Shown: positions 9,198 through 17,425, numbered from the stretch's first letter. The stretch is DNA of 64,000 nucleotides from Geitlerinema sp. PCC 7407 (GCF_000317045.1 NC_019703.1:4224934-4288933), one strand, 5' to 3'. The notes: generated by a model from the sequence alone, not told the origin. Translations and numbers: made by a program.

Positions 9198-11930
9198 CTA
9201 AACCGTACCGTTGTCTACTACTTCCAGATCCTCAATCTGGACGTCACGGACCCCCATCCCCGGCACCTTGATTTTGGCCGTTTGGTGCCCGATGCTGAGC
9301 AGCTGGACCTGAGTATCAAGCGCCTTCGAGAAGACCCAGCTTCCACAGCTAGAATGAGTGACTTTTTTCCTGTCACAAGCGTCACTCTTGTCAGCAAAAG
9401 CCTGAAAGCTTCGCCCAATGGCCATTTTGGCCGTGACAGGTGGTGTGACGCGTCGTGTGACAGGTGGGAGCATCACAGGCGATAGCACCTTCGAAGCGTC
9501 ACCCGTGACAGGTGGCTCCTTCAGGCTGACAGATGCCTCCTCAGACCTGTCATCCCCAGAAGCGCTGTCCTCACTGGCTTCTGACAGTTGTGACGGTTGT
9601 GACGTTGCCAAAGCCACCTTGTCTATCTGAAGCGATCGCCTACTGCCACCGCGAGAGCGCGTGATATGGATCCCTTTCCCCCTCAGACCAGGCTCCAAGC
9701 GCTTGAACGCCTTGCCCAACGCCGTAGGAGTACGGGGCCAGAGCCGACTCTTTCGGCTCGGTTCATCCACATACTGCGCTAGCTCAGTCAACAGCTCACT
9801 GGCAGTTCCCCGCCAAGTGCTTCTGGCCTCCATCAGCCGGAGAAGCGCGATCGCGACGATATCTGCCTCCAACGCTGTCTCATTAGCTTCTTGGCGGTTG
9901 CTGGCATACACCCGGAGAAACGTACCAGGATCTAGGCCAAGCGCCGTCTCAGCGGCGATCGCAAACCGCGCAAAATCCGCCATTCTCGGCAATCGCTCCA
10001 CCTGTACCGCCGACAGCTGCTTGAGAGTTTGGCTCAGGGTCGTCAGCAGCGCCCCCAAAATGCGCCCCCGTCCCCGCTCCAATCGCTCCTCTAGCTCCGC
10101 CTCCGTCAGCCGAGCCTCCTCAGAAATCACTGGCAGCTGGATCAGCAGCGATCGCTCTAGCAAATCCCCCCGACTCATCAGATCATCAATGCTCGTCAAG
10201 ATCTGCGGACGGATAAACTCAAACACCGTTTCCTCACCGTTCTCATACAGCGTACGAGTTGTAAAACCGCCCCCTGTACTGATTCGGCATAGGGCATCCG
10301 ACTGATCCGCGCTCAAGTGGGAAAGGTTGTCGTAGGCCAATATCCACCGGTTTTCCGCTTGAATGGCCAAATTCCGCAAATCTGAGACATGGGGAATCAG
10401 AGGCGCTTTGCCCGGATCCACAAATGACTTTAGCAGCCTTGCCGTAAAGCTTTTCCCTGTACCCTGCTCCCCCGAAAGGACCAGAATCGGGTGGGGATAG
10501 CTGGGGGAAAAGCTAAACAGCAGCCAAGTACTCAGCAGCACCCAAGCCTCCTCATCCAGGTTGAGGAGATTTTTTAGCTCAGACAGATTCCCTCCTACGA
10601 CCGGCACCGGCAAGGGAAGCAGGTTCTCCGTCCTGCGAAATCGGACCGGATAGTCCGAGACGAGCCGCCATCCGGCAGCGTCGATCTCAACCGCTTGCCA
10701 GTCATCTCGGCCTAGATCGAGATAGAGCTTTTCCCCGTGGGCAGCCACTCGCAAATGCACCGCTTGGGTATCTCCTTGATAGATTGCCTGCCCTTCCAAA
10801 ACCCCTAGTACCTGCTGCAACGACTCCGCCCCAGACGTCTTGCCGTGCTGCGTAAAGAGCTCGTATTGCAGCCACTGCTTAAAGCGTTTCCCCCTAACGG
10901 GCAAGGTTTGGCGGACGTCTCCCAGGACCAGATCCACATAGGCTGTGTTGTCCGGAGTATGGAAGTAGTGCCCCTGTTTAGCAATTTCAAGCAATCGCTG
11001 AGCAATAGTTTGCTCCGGGGTGCGCGTTTTTTTCTGGCCAGCCGGTGCTTGAAGGGGGATCGGGCGTTTCGGAGCGATCGCCGCCAAAATCTGCTCAGCC
11101 GTCACCTGGTCTCGCTCAACCCAGTCAACTAGGTCAAGCCCGCCATTTTTGGGCAAGCGATCCCAGACAGGAGACTTGGGAAAGGCATACAGCCATTGAG
11201 CCTCCGGAAAATCCTGCTCAACCTCCAGACAATGCTGAATCCCTGGCAAGTCTTGATCCGGGCACAGCACGACCTTGGCCCCCTTCAAGTCTTCCAAGTA
11301 GTTCGGGTAACCATACTGACGCCACTTTCCGGCCCCACCAATCGAGCAAGTAGCAGGCAGCCCCAGGCTCAGGGCCAGATCGACCTTACCCTCACCTTCC
11401 AAACAGAGGATGGGTTTGCCCTTGGCGATCGCCTCCTGATTAATGGGATCCTCAATCCGATACAGTCTCAGCTTTGACCGGATTTCAGGGGGCACCCCCT
11501 TAACCCATGCATTCCCGTTCCAGTGCGACTGGAAGATTTTCTTCTGACCCTCGCCATTATCGTTGCGGGTCACCCTCAGCAAAGGCGCGCCATCCACATC
11601 TTTATAAGTGAACTCCCGCCTAGATCTGGGCCGAATCGACTTCTTAGGTCGGTCCTCACTCAGGAAATACTGCCCCCAGATGTCCTTGGAGCCCCGATAA
11701 ACATAGCCAGAAACTTCAGCATCCTGTTCTACGTAGGTGTGGCAAAGGACAACGCCCTCACCCAATCGGCAATCCCCATCTTTGGTCCGTCCACAAATCG
11801 GGCAGGGGTTATTTTTCCCAGAAAGCTGATATTTCGAGGAATGGCTAGAATGGGAAAAATGATCATGTTGATTAGAGCGATCGCCCCCACTGTTACTAGG
11901 AGCGATCGCTTTTTGCTGCTTTTCAGACAT
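9198..11930 (-). CDS. Primase/helicase-like protein of a mobile element (zinc finger, TOPRIM, P-loop)
   Basis: The 910-residue product is probably the element's replication protein. In order it has a zinc-finger-like CPICGRTKDGDC segment near residue 43 with a further Cys in VVLCH, and a TOPRIM-like region (CLEGEGK near 175; CPDQD near 223). A P-loop ATPase follows (GEQGTGKS near 487, Walker-B-like WILAYDN about 40 residues later). The tail is low in complexity and rich in PPVT. No archaeo-eukaryotic primase catalytic motif is seen, so priming activity is uncertain. I place the start at the ATG at 11930, which overlaps the upstream stop as TAATG; the frame stays open to 11969. DNA encoding the tail carries iteron-like repeats. 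Confidence 0.8.
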   Translation of the reverse strand: MSEKQQKAIAPSNSGGDRSNQHDHFSHSSHSSKYQLSGKNNPCPICGRTKDGDCRLGEGVVLCHTYVEQDAEVSGYVYRGSKDIWGQYFLSEDRPKKSIRPRSRREFTYKDVDGAPLLRVTRNDNGEGQKKIFQSHWNGNAWVKGVPPEIRSKLRLYRIEDPINQEAIAKGKPILCLEGEGKVDLALSLGLPATCSIGGAGKWRQYGYPNYLEDLKGAKVVLCPDQDLPGIQHCLEVEQDFPEAQWLYAFPKSPVWDRLPKNGGLDLVDWVERDQVTAEQILAAIAPKRPIPLQAPAGQKKTRTPEQTIAQRLLEIAKQGHYFHTPDNTAYVDLVLGDVRQTLPVRGKRFKQWLQYELFTQHGKTSGAESLQQVLGVLEGQAIYQGDTQAVHLRVAAHGEKLYLDLGRDDWQAVEIDAAGWRLVSDYPVRFRRTENLLPLPVPVVGGNLSELKNLLNLDEEAWVLLSTWLLFSFSPSYPHPILVLSGEQGTGKSFTARLLKSFVDPGKAPLIPHVSDLRNLAIQAENRWILAYDNLSHLSADQSDALCRISTGGGFTTRTLYENGEETVFEFIRPQILTSIDDLMSRGDLLERSLLIQLPVISEEARLTEAELEERLERGRGRILGALLTTLSQTLKQLSAVQVERLPRMADFARFAIAAETALGLDPGTFLRVYASNRQEANETALEADIVAIALLRLMEARSTWRGTASELLTELAQYVDEPSRKSRLWPRTPTALGKAFKRLEPGLRGKGIHITRSRGGSRRSLQIDKVALATSQPSQLSEASEDSASGDDRSEEASVSLKEPPVTGDASKVLSPVMLPPVTRRVTPPVTAKMAIGRSFQAFADKSDACDRKKVTHSSCGSWVFSKALDTQVQLLSIGHQTAKIKVPGMGVRDVQIEDLEVVDNGTV
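9358..9603. repeat. Cluster of GTGAC iteron-like motifs in the 3' part of the primase-like gene
   Basis: GTGAC or its complement GTCAC begins at 9358, 9372, 9381, 9433, 9445, 9457, 9498, 9505, 9590 and 9599. The 11-mer GTGACAGGTGG is perfect at 9433, 9457 and 9505 (spacings 24 and 48), and CCTGTCAC, its inverted core, is at 9369-9376. Copies occur in both orientations and in more than one codon frame, which a pure peptide repeat would not need. This could be a replication origin beside its replication gene. Confidence 0.55.
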
Positions 11931-12292
11931 TAGCCCGCCTTTCGCCCCCGCTTCTTCGGTTGGTTGCAAGGCAGAGTCGCTAGATACGCTTCGATCGCTT
12001 TCCGATGTGCTTCGGGATTATTGCGATGAAGACCCCAATCAGCCAGCAGCAGCGCGTTATAGCGAATCACTCGGCTGTTCCAAATGTGGTAATGGATCCC
12101 CTCAATCAGGGTCGACCCTTTTTGCAGCCGGTACTTTTTCAAGGTCTCTGCACTAATCCCCAACAAAGACGCCGCTTCGTGCTTATCAACCAGATGCAGG
12201 CAATGCAGCGGGCTTTGATGATACGTACTGGGAGAAATAGTCGCAACAGACCGTAGCACATAGTCCTTTCCAGGACTGCACTTGTCGTTCAT
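11930..12292 (-). CDS. Small helix-turn-helix protein (AlpA/excisionase-like regulator)
   Basis: The 120-residue protein has a MerR/excisionase-type helix-turn-helix (DKHEAASLLGISAETLKKYR, about residues 36-55). It ends in a basic tail (QPKKRGRKAG). Such small regulators commonly precede the primase gene of integrative elements and control excision or replication. Its TAA stop overlaps the ATG of the primase-like gene, so the two are coupled. A perfect 18-base palindrome lies 13 bases upstream of its start. The exact role, excisionase or activator, is inferred from context. Confidence 0.75.
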   Translation of the reverse strand: MNDKCSPGKDYVLRSVATISPSTYHQSPLHCLHLVDKHEAASLLGISAETLKKYRLQKGSTLIEGIHYHIWNSRVIRYNALLLADWGLHRNNPEAHRKAIEAYLATLPCNQPKKRGRKAG

Positions 12293-12305
12293 AATTTGAG
12301 TATTA

Positions 12306-12323
12306 GCCTACCGATCGGTAGGC
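12306..12323. promoter_or_regulatory. Perfect 18-base palindrome, probable operator
   Basis: GCCTACCGATCGGTAGGC is fully self-complementary and sits 13 bases upstream of the helix-turn-helix gene start (12292), where a promoter or ribosome site would be. Its place suggests autoregulation by that protein. Confidence 0.6.
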
Positions 12324-12382
12324 CACGAATCTGCTAGCGGATCGTCTGCAAAACCAGGCCGCTCAGCAGGTTGACGAAAGGT

Positions 12383-12430
12383 AAACCCCTTGTAAGATTC
12401 CAGCTGCAACTGGATCTGCAAGGGGTTTTT
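12383..12430 (+). terminator. Long hairpin with T-run in the element's non-coding block
   Basis: Outer arms 12383-12392 and 12419-12428 (aaaccccttg / caaggggttt) pair perfectly, and inner segments around 12396-12403 and 12410-12417 pair with one bulge. TTTTT follows on the plus strand (12426-12430). It reads as a rho-independent terminator for rightward transcription, although no plus-strand gene is visible just upstream. A small RNA or leftover leader is possible. Confidence 0.6.
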
Positions 12431-12896
12431 CACGTTTGCGAAAAATTGAACAAGAATTACATTTCAAACGCGAACACCTTTCTGACTACGATAACAGCTG
12501 AAACTCGAAATGAGATCAAAATTGATCGACTTTTTTGGGTATTTCCGACACATTTTGCGGAAACTTCAGTCGACTACCGTTAGAACAATCATGTGTAGTT
12601 TAAGAAGTGGCTTAAATTCTTTCACATCGTGTGTACGATACGAAAAGGAGCCCGATCTGATTGGTCTAGAGTCAAGTCAGAAGAGCTTGTTCACTTGTTC
12701 ACATGAAATTGACTTCTACTTCCGACTGAAAGATCTTGCCAACACAAGGAGTGGCTTATTTTTTTTCACATCGTACACACGAAACGAAAAGGAGCCCGAT
12801 CTGGTTGGTCTAGAGTCAAGTCAGAAGGGCTTGTTCAAATGAAATTGACCTTTACTTCCGACTGAAAGATCGTACTTACACTCTGAAAGATCTTGC
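12431..12896. other. Non-coding block of the element between the regulator and integrase genes
   Basis: This stretch is visibly more AT-rich than its surroundings. It holds the tandem duplication listed separately, but no convincing gene. A plus-strand open frame crosses both repeat copies only because the unit is a multiple of three; an 8-base deletion in the second copy breaks it. Confidence 0.6.
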
Positions 12897-12899
12897 TTA
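12607..12899. repeat. Diverged tandem duplication of a ~144-base unit
   Basis: Unit 1 is 12607-12750 and unit 2 is 12751 to about 12899. Shared blocks include gtggctta, tttcacatcgt, acgaaaaggagcccgatct, ggtctagagtcaagtcag and acttccgactgaaagatc. Unit 2 lacks 8 bases around ttgttcac (present twice in unit 1) and has an extra ctgaaagatc segment near its end. The integrase stop codon (12897-12899) lies at the edge of unit 2. Possible roles are integrase or excisionase binding, an origin, or a duplicated gene end. Confidence 0.75.
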
Positions 12900-14075
12900 C
12901 AACTCAGGCACCTGAACATAATCGGTAGGTTTTGCGTATACGCGATCGATCATCTGGGCAGAATTTCCAACCCACTTAGCAATCTGGACACTCGAAATAT
13001 CGGCTTCGCGGCAAAGGCTACAAAAAGTGTGGCGGGTTTGGTAGGGGTTGCGATACTCGATATCTGGCAGTTCGCTGAGGATCGTTACCCATGCCCTGGT
13101 TGTAAAGTTGTGCCAGTCAATGAAGCGATTTTTGGGACTGGGAAACACCAAAGCTTCCGGATCAGCGGTTCTCGGCTGAATTGCCTTGAGCAGAGTGTTG
13201 AGTTGAGGATTGATCGGGAATTTTCGCTTACTCTGCGTTTTGAGCCCTTTCTTCAGGATTGGACGATGGGTTGCACCAATAACGACTGCCTGGTCAAACG
13301 TGATTGCTGTACGCCCAATATGCTTCCATTGGAGGGCGATCGCCTCTGATGGCCTGCACCCCGTAAAGAAGAGAAACTCTACCAAAGGGGCATAACAACG
13401 GTAGTACCGATTCTCCTTAAATGCCGCAATGATCCGATCGCGCTCCTCACGATTAAAAGGATTGACCTCTTCTTCTTCGGTGCCAGATTTTTTCACCTTA
13501 ATCTCAGCAGCCATACTCTGAAACGGATTGGAGCCAATCAAGCTAGACTTTCTTGCCCAGTTACAGCATGCAGCAAGGTGCATCATGAGCCGCCTAGCCG
13601 TACCAGCAGGAACATTAGCTGTCAGCCAATCAAACACTGCTTGAGCATCGGACAGATACTTGTGCGGACAGTTCTCAAGATGCTTAGCAACCCAACCATA
13701 CATTCGCAGAGTCGAAGGCGACTTACCCGCTTTTCTCGCCTCCACATAGCACTGCCAAATTTCAGACAGACTCATCGAAGCCTCAGGCTGTATGTCCGGC
13801 TCCGATACTGACAAAAACGACTCCGGTTTGTATTTTTCTAGCGAAGGATCAAAATAGCTTCCTCCGTGGGCAAGCTGCAAAGCCATATCATCTTCAATCT
13901 GCCTTGCCCTTGCCTCAGCTATTCGCCGATACGCTTGGGTATCAGGAATACCCAAAGTCATCGCATACCGCTGGCCATTGAAGCGAAATCGGAGTCTTAA
14001 ACGTCCCCGGAAACTCTCAACTGAAACTGTTCCTTTCGGACTCTTACCCGTTGACGTTCTATCGTTGCTGAGCAT
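12897..14075 (-). CDS. Tyrosine-family site-specific integrase
   Basis: The 392-residue recombinase should integrate and excise the element. The N-terminal part (about 14-75) resembles the DUF3596 arm-DNA-binding domain, a core-binding SAM-like region follows (about 100-180), and the catalytic domain covers about 200-385. Visible active-site residues are Arg in FFTGCRPSEAIAL, Arg in PYQTRHTF and the Tyr nucleophile in DRVYAKP. The usual first His of the HxxR box is Tyr, and the later His/Trp position is Asn (WVGN), which may be a subgroup trait. The gene abuts a tRNA-Thr, the probable attachment site. Short direct repeats upstream could be arm sites. Confidence 0.9.
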   Translation of the reverse strand: MLSNDRTSTGKSPKGTVSVESFRGRLRLRFRFNGQRYAMTLGIPDTQAYRRIAEARARQIEDDMALQLAHGGSYFDPSLEKYKPESFLSVSEPDIQPEASMSLSEIWQCYVEARKAGKSPSTLRMYGWVAKHLENCPHKYLSDAQAVFDWLTANVPAGTARRLMMHLAACCNWARKSSLIGSNPFQSMAAEIKVKKSGTEEEEVNPFNREERDRIIAAFKENRYYRCYAPLVEFLFFTGCRPSEAIALQWKHIGRTAITFDQAVVIGATHRPILKKGLKTQSKRKFPINPQLNTLLKAIQPRTADPEALVFPSPKNRFIDWHNFTTRAWVTILSELPDIEYRNPYQTRHTFCSLCREADISSVQIAKWVGNSAQMIDRVYAKPTDYVQVPEL

Positions 14076-14084
14076 AGTTCCCGT

Positions 14085-14131
14085 AGTTCAAGTGAACTGA
14101 TACCCAAACGATACCCAAACGATACCCAAAA
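14085..14131. promoter_or_regulatory. Candidate integrase arm sites: three 11-base direct repeats plus an inverted repeat
   Basis: GATACCCAAAC occurs at 14099-14109 and 14110-14120, then GATACCCAAAA at 14121-14131, head to tail. Just before them is AGTTCA-ag-TGAACT (14085-14098). They lie between the integrase start and the tRNA-Thr, where arm-type or excisionase sites are expected. Confidence 0.55.
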
Positions 14132-14205
14132 TGCCCCTAGAATCCCCAATCTTTGCAAGATTTTTAGTTCTGACGCACTAGTTCAGGACTAGAAGCCAGA
14201 AACGC

Positions 14206-14239
14206 AAAAGCCCGGAAACCGCGCCGTTTCGGGGCTTTT
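14206..14239 (-). terminator. Terminator downstream of tRNA-Thr
   Basis: Arms 14206-14219 and 14226-14239 (aaaagcccggaaac / gtttcggggctttt) pair with a single mismatch around a 6-base loop, with T-runs at the ends of the stem. It lies 7 bases past the tRNA 3' end and serves the tRNA transcript. Confidence 0.8.
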
Positions 14240-14246
14240 GACTGAA

Positions 14247-14319
14247 AGCTGGTGACAAGACTCGAACTTGCGACCGGCTGATTACAAATCAGCTGCTCTA
14301 CCAACTGAGCTACACCAGC
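14247..14319 (-). tRNA. tRNA-Thr (anticodon TGT), probable attachment site of the element
   Basis: Read on the minus strand, the 73-base gene has a 7-bp acceptor stem (GCTGGTG/CACCAGC), a D-loop with AGTTGGTAGAG, the anticodon loop CTGATTTGTAATCAG giving anticodon TGT, and a T-arm with GGTTCGAGTC-type sequence (here CAAGTTCGAGTCTTG). CCA is not encoded. Its 3' end faces the integrase gene, the usual geometry when a tRNA 3' end is the attachment site; no second copy of that end was noticed to the left in the window. Confidence 0.95.
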
Positions 14320-14496
14320 AGTGAAAAATATCATAGCAAAATGTGCCCCGCAGAGGCGATCGCGTTGAGGAAATGGGCGGGCGATCGCCTTCCGCAAGAT
14401 TTGCGTTGCGCAGAGTCCCTCGGTATCATCTATACTTTGGGTTTCTAAACTCAGTATTCCGATCGGTTAACCGTGGATTGGTAAGGAGCGTAGGGC

Positions 14497-15564
14497 ATGC
14501 TTCCGTGGCGACTCAGAGGCCCCAAGCGATGGGGGGCGCTCTTCCTAGCAGGATTGGGGCTGGCCTGGGCGATCGCTGCTTGCAGTCGTCCCCCGATTCC
14601 TGGTGGCTCTGCCACGGCGGCCCCTGAAGAGGTGGAGCTGACCCTCGTGTCCTTTGCCGTGACCAAAGCGGCCCACGAAGCCATCATCCCAAAGTTTGTT
14701 GAGCAGTGGCAACGGGACCATGACCAAATTGTGCGGGTCCGCCGGAGCTATGGCGCGTCCGGCTCCCAAACCCGCGCGGTCATCGATGGCCTCGATGCAG
14801 ACGTGGTGCACTTGGCCCTCGCCCTCGACACCGAAAAGATCGAGAAAGCTGGCTTGATCGAGCCGGGATGGGAGCAAGAGCTACCCAACAACAGCGTGGT
14901 CAGCCAGTCCGTCGCGGTGATCGTGACGCGCGAGGGCAACCCCAAGAATATTCAGCGCTGGGAAGATCTGACCCGAGACGGCGTGCAGCTGATCACGGCG
15001 GATCCCAAGACGTCGGGAGCCGCCCGCTGGAATTTCTTGGCGCTGTGGGGAGCCGCGATCGCCGACCAAAAAAGCCCATCTGAGGCTAAGCAGTTCGTGC
15101 AGCGGGTCTACGGCAACGCGCCCATCCTGGCTCGGGACGCTCGGGAAGCCAGCGCCGCTTTCCTCAAGCAGGGCCAGGGAGACGCCATGATCAACTACGA
15201 AAACGAGATTATTCTGGCCAACCAGCTCGAAACGTCGCTGCCCTACGTGGTCCCCTCGGTCAACGTGTCCATCGACAACCCAATCGCCGTTGTGGATCAA
15301 AATGTCGACAAGCACGGCAATCGTGAGGTCGCTGAGGCCTTTGTGCGCTATCTCTTCACGCCCGAGGCTCAGCGAGAGTTCGCCAAAGTGGGATTTCGGC
15401 CTGTTGACCCGGGGCTGCGGCAAGATGCGGCCATCATGGCCCAGTATCCCGCCATTGAGACGCTCTACGAGGCCGCAGATTTTGGCGACTGGGACACAAT
15501 CCAGGCCCAGTTCTTTGCCGATGGCGCAGTCTTTGACCAAATCCAAGACGCTCTCCGCCGCTAA
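14497..15564 (+). CDS. sbpA: Sulfate/thiosulfate ABC transporter, substrate-binding lipoprotein
   Basis: This protein captures sulfate (or thiosulfate) on the outer face of the cytoplasmic membrane for the CysT-CysW permease. The 355 residues begin with a signal peptide ending in a lipobox (AWAIAAC, lipid-modified C29). The mature part shows family features such as LVSFAVTKAAHEAI, RRSYGASGSQTRAV and DNPIAVVDQN. Length is typical. An AAGGAG ribosome site lies upstream of the ATG. It is followed by cysT and cysW; no ATPase gene (cysA) is adjacent. Confidence 0.94.
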   Translation: MLPWRLRGPKRWGALFLAGLGLAWAIAACSRPPIPGGSATAAPEEVELTLVSFAVTKAAHEAIIPKFVEQWQRDHDQIVRVRRSYGASGSQTRAVIDGLDADVVHLALALDTEKIEKAGLIEPGWEQELPNNSVVSQSVAVIVTREGNPKNIQRWEDLTRDGVQLITADPKTSGAARWNFLALWGAAIADQKSPSEAKQFVQRVYGNAPILARDAREASAAFLKQGQGDAMINYENEIILANQLETSLPYVVPSVNVSIDNPIAVVDQNVDKHGNREVAEAFVRYLFTPEAQREFAKVGFRPVDPGLRQDAAIMAQYPAIETLYEAADFGDWDTIQAQFFADGAVFDQIQDALRR

Positions 15565-15603
15565 CCCTTTCCCGTTTTATTGTGCGATCGCATGGGGTCC
15601 TTC

Positions 15604-16446
15604 ATGGCTGTTTCTTCTCCTCCCGCCGCTTCTCGTGCTTCATCGTGGCTTGGGCGATTGTCCTGGCCGTGGCGGATCACCATTGGCTACCTGACGCTGA
15701 TGCTGCTGCTGCCCATTGCGGCGCTGCTGCTCCGGGCCAGCCAGGTAAATTTCCAAGATTTTTGGGCGATCGCCGCTAGCCCGATCGCCCTCTCGGCCTA
15801 CGATGTCACCTTCGTCACGGCCCTGGTCACGGCCCTGATCAACGGCGTTTTTGGCACCCTGGTGGCCTGGGTGTTTGTGCGCTACGACTTTCCCCTCAAG
15901 CGCCTGATTGACGCGGCGGTTGACCTGCCCTTTGCGCTGCCCACCGCCGTCGCTGGCCTAACGATCGCCACGGTCTACAGCGACAAGGGCTGGATCGGCA
16001 GTCTCCTGGCACCGCTGGGGATCCAGGTCTCCTTCACGCGGCTGGGGGTCGCGATCGCGATGCTGTTCATCTCTTTTCCCTTTGTGGTGCGGACCGTGCA
16101 GCCGGTGCTGCGAGAAATGGAAAAAGACATCGAGGAAGCGGCTTGGAGCTTGGGGGCTTCCCACAGCGAGACCTTTTGGCGGGTGATTTTGCCGCCGCTG
16201 CTGCCCGCCATCCTGACGGGGGTGGCTCTGGGCTTCTCGCGGGCGGTCGGCGAATACGGCTCCATCGTGATCGTGGCTTCCAATCTGCCGTTTCAGGACT
16301 TGATTGCGCCGGTGCTGATTTTCCAGCGCCTTGAGCAGTATGACTACGCCGGGGCCACCGTGATCGGGACCGTGATGCTGATCATCTCGCTGCTGCTGCT
16401 GTTTGTGATTAACCTACTCCAGGCTTGGGGACGACGCTATGGCTAA
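15604..16446 (+). CDS. cysT: Sulfate ABC transporter permease CysT (CysU)
   Basis: This is one of two membrane permeases of the sulfate importer. The roughly 280-residue protein has about six hydrophobic helices and the EAA-loop contact for the ATPase ([18 protein letters not shown], about residues 170-190). The start is uncertain: ATG codons at 15592 and 15604 and a TTG at 15580 are in frame, with no strong ribosome site. It begins about 40 bases after sbpA, and its end overlaps cysW by 8 bases. Confidence 0.92.
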   Translation: MAVSSPPAASRASSWLGRLSWPWRITIGYLTLMLLLPIAALLLRASQVNFQDFWAIAASPIALSAYDVTFVTALVTALINGVFGTLVAWVFVRYDFPLKRLIDAAVDLPFALPTAVAGLTIATVYSDKGWIGSLLAPLGIQVSFTRLGVAIAMLFISFPFVVRTVQPVLREMEKDIEEAAWSLGASHSETFWRVILPPLLPAILTGVALGFSRAVGEYGSIVIVASNLPFQDLIAPVLIFQRLEQYDYAGATVIGTVMLIISLLLLFVINLLQAWGRRYG

Positions 16447-17329
16447 TGCAACGCCCTCGATGAACTCGACGAAACCCAACCCAGGGAGCGATCGCCCCCG
16501 CAACTTCCTCGACAAAGAGCAGGGCCTGCGGCTCGTCCTGATTGGGGTAGCACTGCTCTACATCTTTTTGATCCTGTTTGCCCCGGCCCTGAATGTCTTT
16601 GTGCAGGCTTTTAGCAAGGGGATTGGACCTTTCTTCAGCAATCTGACCGCGCCGGACTTTGTGGCGGCGGTCCAGATGACGCTGATTATTGCTTTTATCG
16701 TGGTGCCGCTGAATGCCATTTTTGGGCTGTGCGCCGCCTGGGCGATCGCCCGTCACCAGTTTCCGGGTCGGGCTTTGGTGATCAGCATCTTGGACCTGCC
16801 TTTTGCCATCTCCCCGGTGGTGGTGGGCCTGATGCTGGTGCTGCTGTACGGGCGCAGCGGCTGGTTTGGCCCGCTCCTGAGCGCGACCGGCTTCAAGGTC
16901 ATCTTTGCTCTGCCCGGCATGGTCCTGGCCACCGCCTTCGTAACCCTGCCCTTTGTGGCGCGCGAGGTGATTCCGGTGCTCGAAGAGGTGGGCGTCGACC
17001 AAGAGGAAGCGGCCCGCACCCTGGGGGCCAGCAACTGGCAGATTTTTTGGCGCGTTACCTTGCCCAACGTGCGCTGGGGCTTGCTCTACGGCCTGATCCT
17101 CACCAACGCTCGGGCCATGGGTGAATTTGGGGCGGTGGCAGTGGTCTCGGGCAACATCATCAGCAAAACCCAAACCCTGCCGCTGTTTGTCGAAGAGGCC
17201 TACAAGCAGTACCAAACCCAGGCAGCCTTCTCTGCGGCGGTCCTGCTGGCCTGCCTCGGTCTCGTGACGCTGGTTCTCAAGGAAATCCTGGAGCGCAAAA
17301 CCCAGATCAACCACGTTTCTGAAGAGTAG
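16439..17329 (+). CDS. cysW: Sulfate ABC transporter permease CysW
   Basis: This is the second permease of the importer, forming the channel with CysT. The 296 residues include about six membrane helices and an EAA motif ([18 protein letters not shown], about 181-198). A polar N-terminal extension of about 30 residues precedes the first helix. The start overlaps cysT, so the two are coupled. The operon ends here, facing the convergent rre1 gene. Confidence 0.92.
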   Translation: MANATPSMNSTKPNPGSDRPRNFLDKEQGLRLVLIGVALLYIFLILFAPALNVFVQAFSKGIGPFFSNLTAPDFVAAVQMTLIIAFIVVPLNAIFGLCAAWAIARHQFPGRALVISILDLPFAISPVVVGLMLVLLYGRSGWFGPLLSATGFKVIFALPGMVLATAFVTLPFVAREVIPVLEEVGVDQEEAARTLGASNWQIFWRVTLPNVRWGLLYGLILTNARAMGEFGAVAVVSGNIISKTQTLPLFVEEAYKQYQTQAAFSAAVLLACLGLVTLVLKEILERKTQINHVSEE

Positions 17330-17356
17330 GCCGCCCTGCAAAATCCATACAAAATA

Positions 17357-17393
17357 GCGATCGCCCGAGTGCTCTCACTCCAGGGGCGATCGC
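17357..17393. terminator. Hairpin between convergent cysW and rre1
   Basis: Arms gcgatcgccc (17357-17366) and gggcgatcgc (17384-17393) are built from two HIP1 octamers facing each other around a 17-base loop. The hairpin lies between convergent genes and may terminate both. Confidence 0.5.
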
Positions 17394-17425
17394 CCATTTC
17401 CAGTCCCATCTCATCAAGCTGGCCC

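Noticed and set aside
12510-12842. 110-codon plus-strand frame through the tandem duplication
   Set aside because: It stays open because the repeat unit is a multiple of three; an 8-base deletion in copy 2 ends it, and no ribosome site or family likeness is seen.
14164-14397. 77-codon frame over tRNA-Thr
   Set aside because: It translates the tRNA itself.
16409-17341. 310-codon frame antisense to cysW
   Set aside because: Basic, repeat-poor and unlike any family; cysW on the other strand is well supported.
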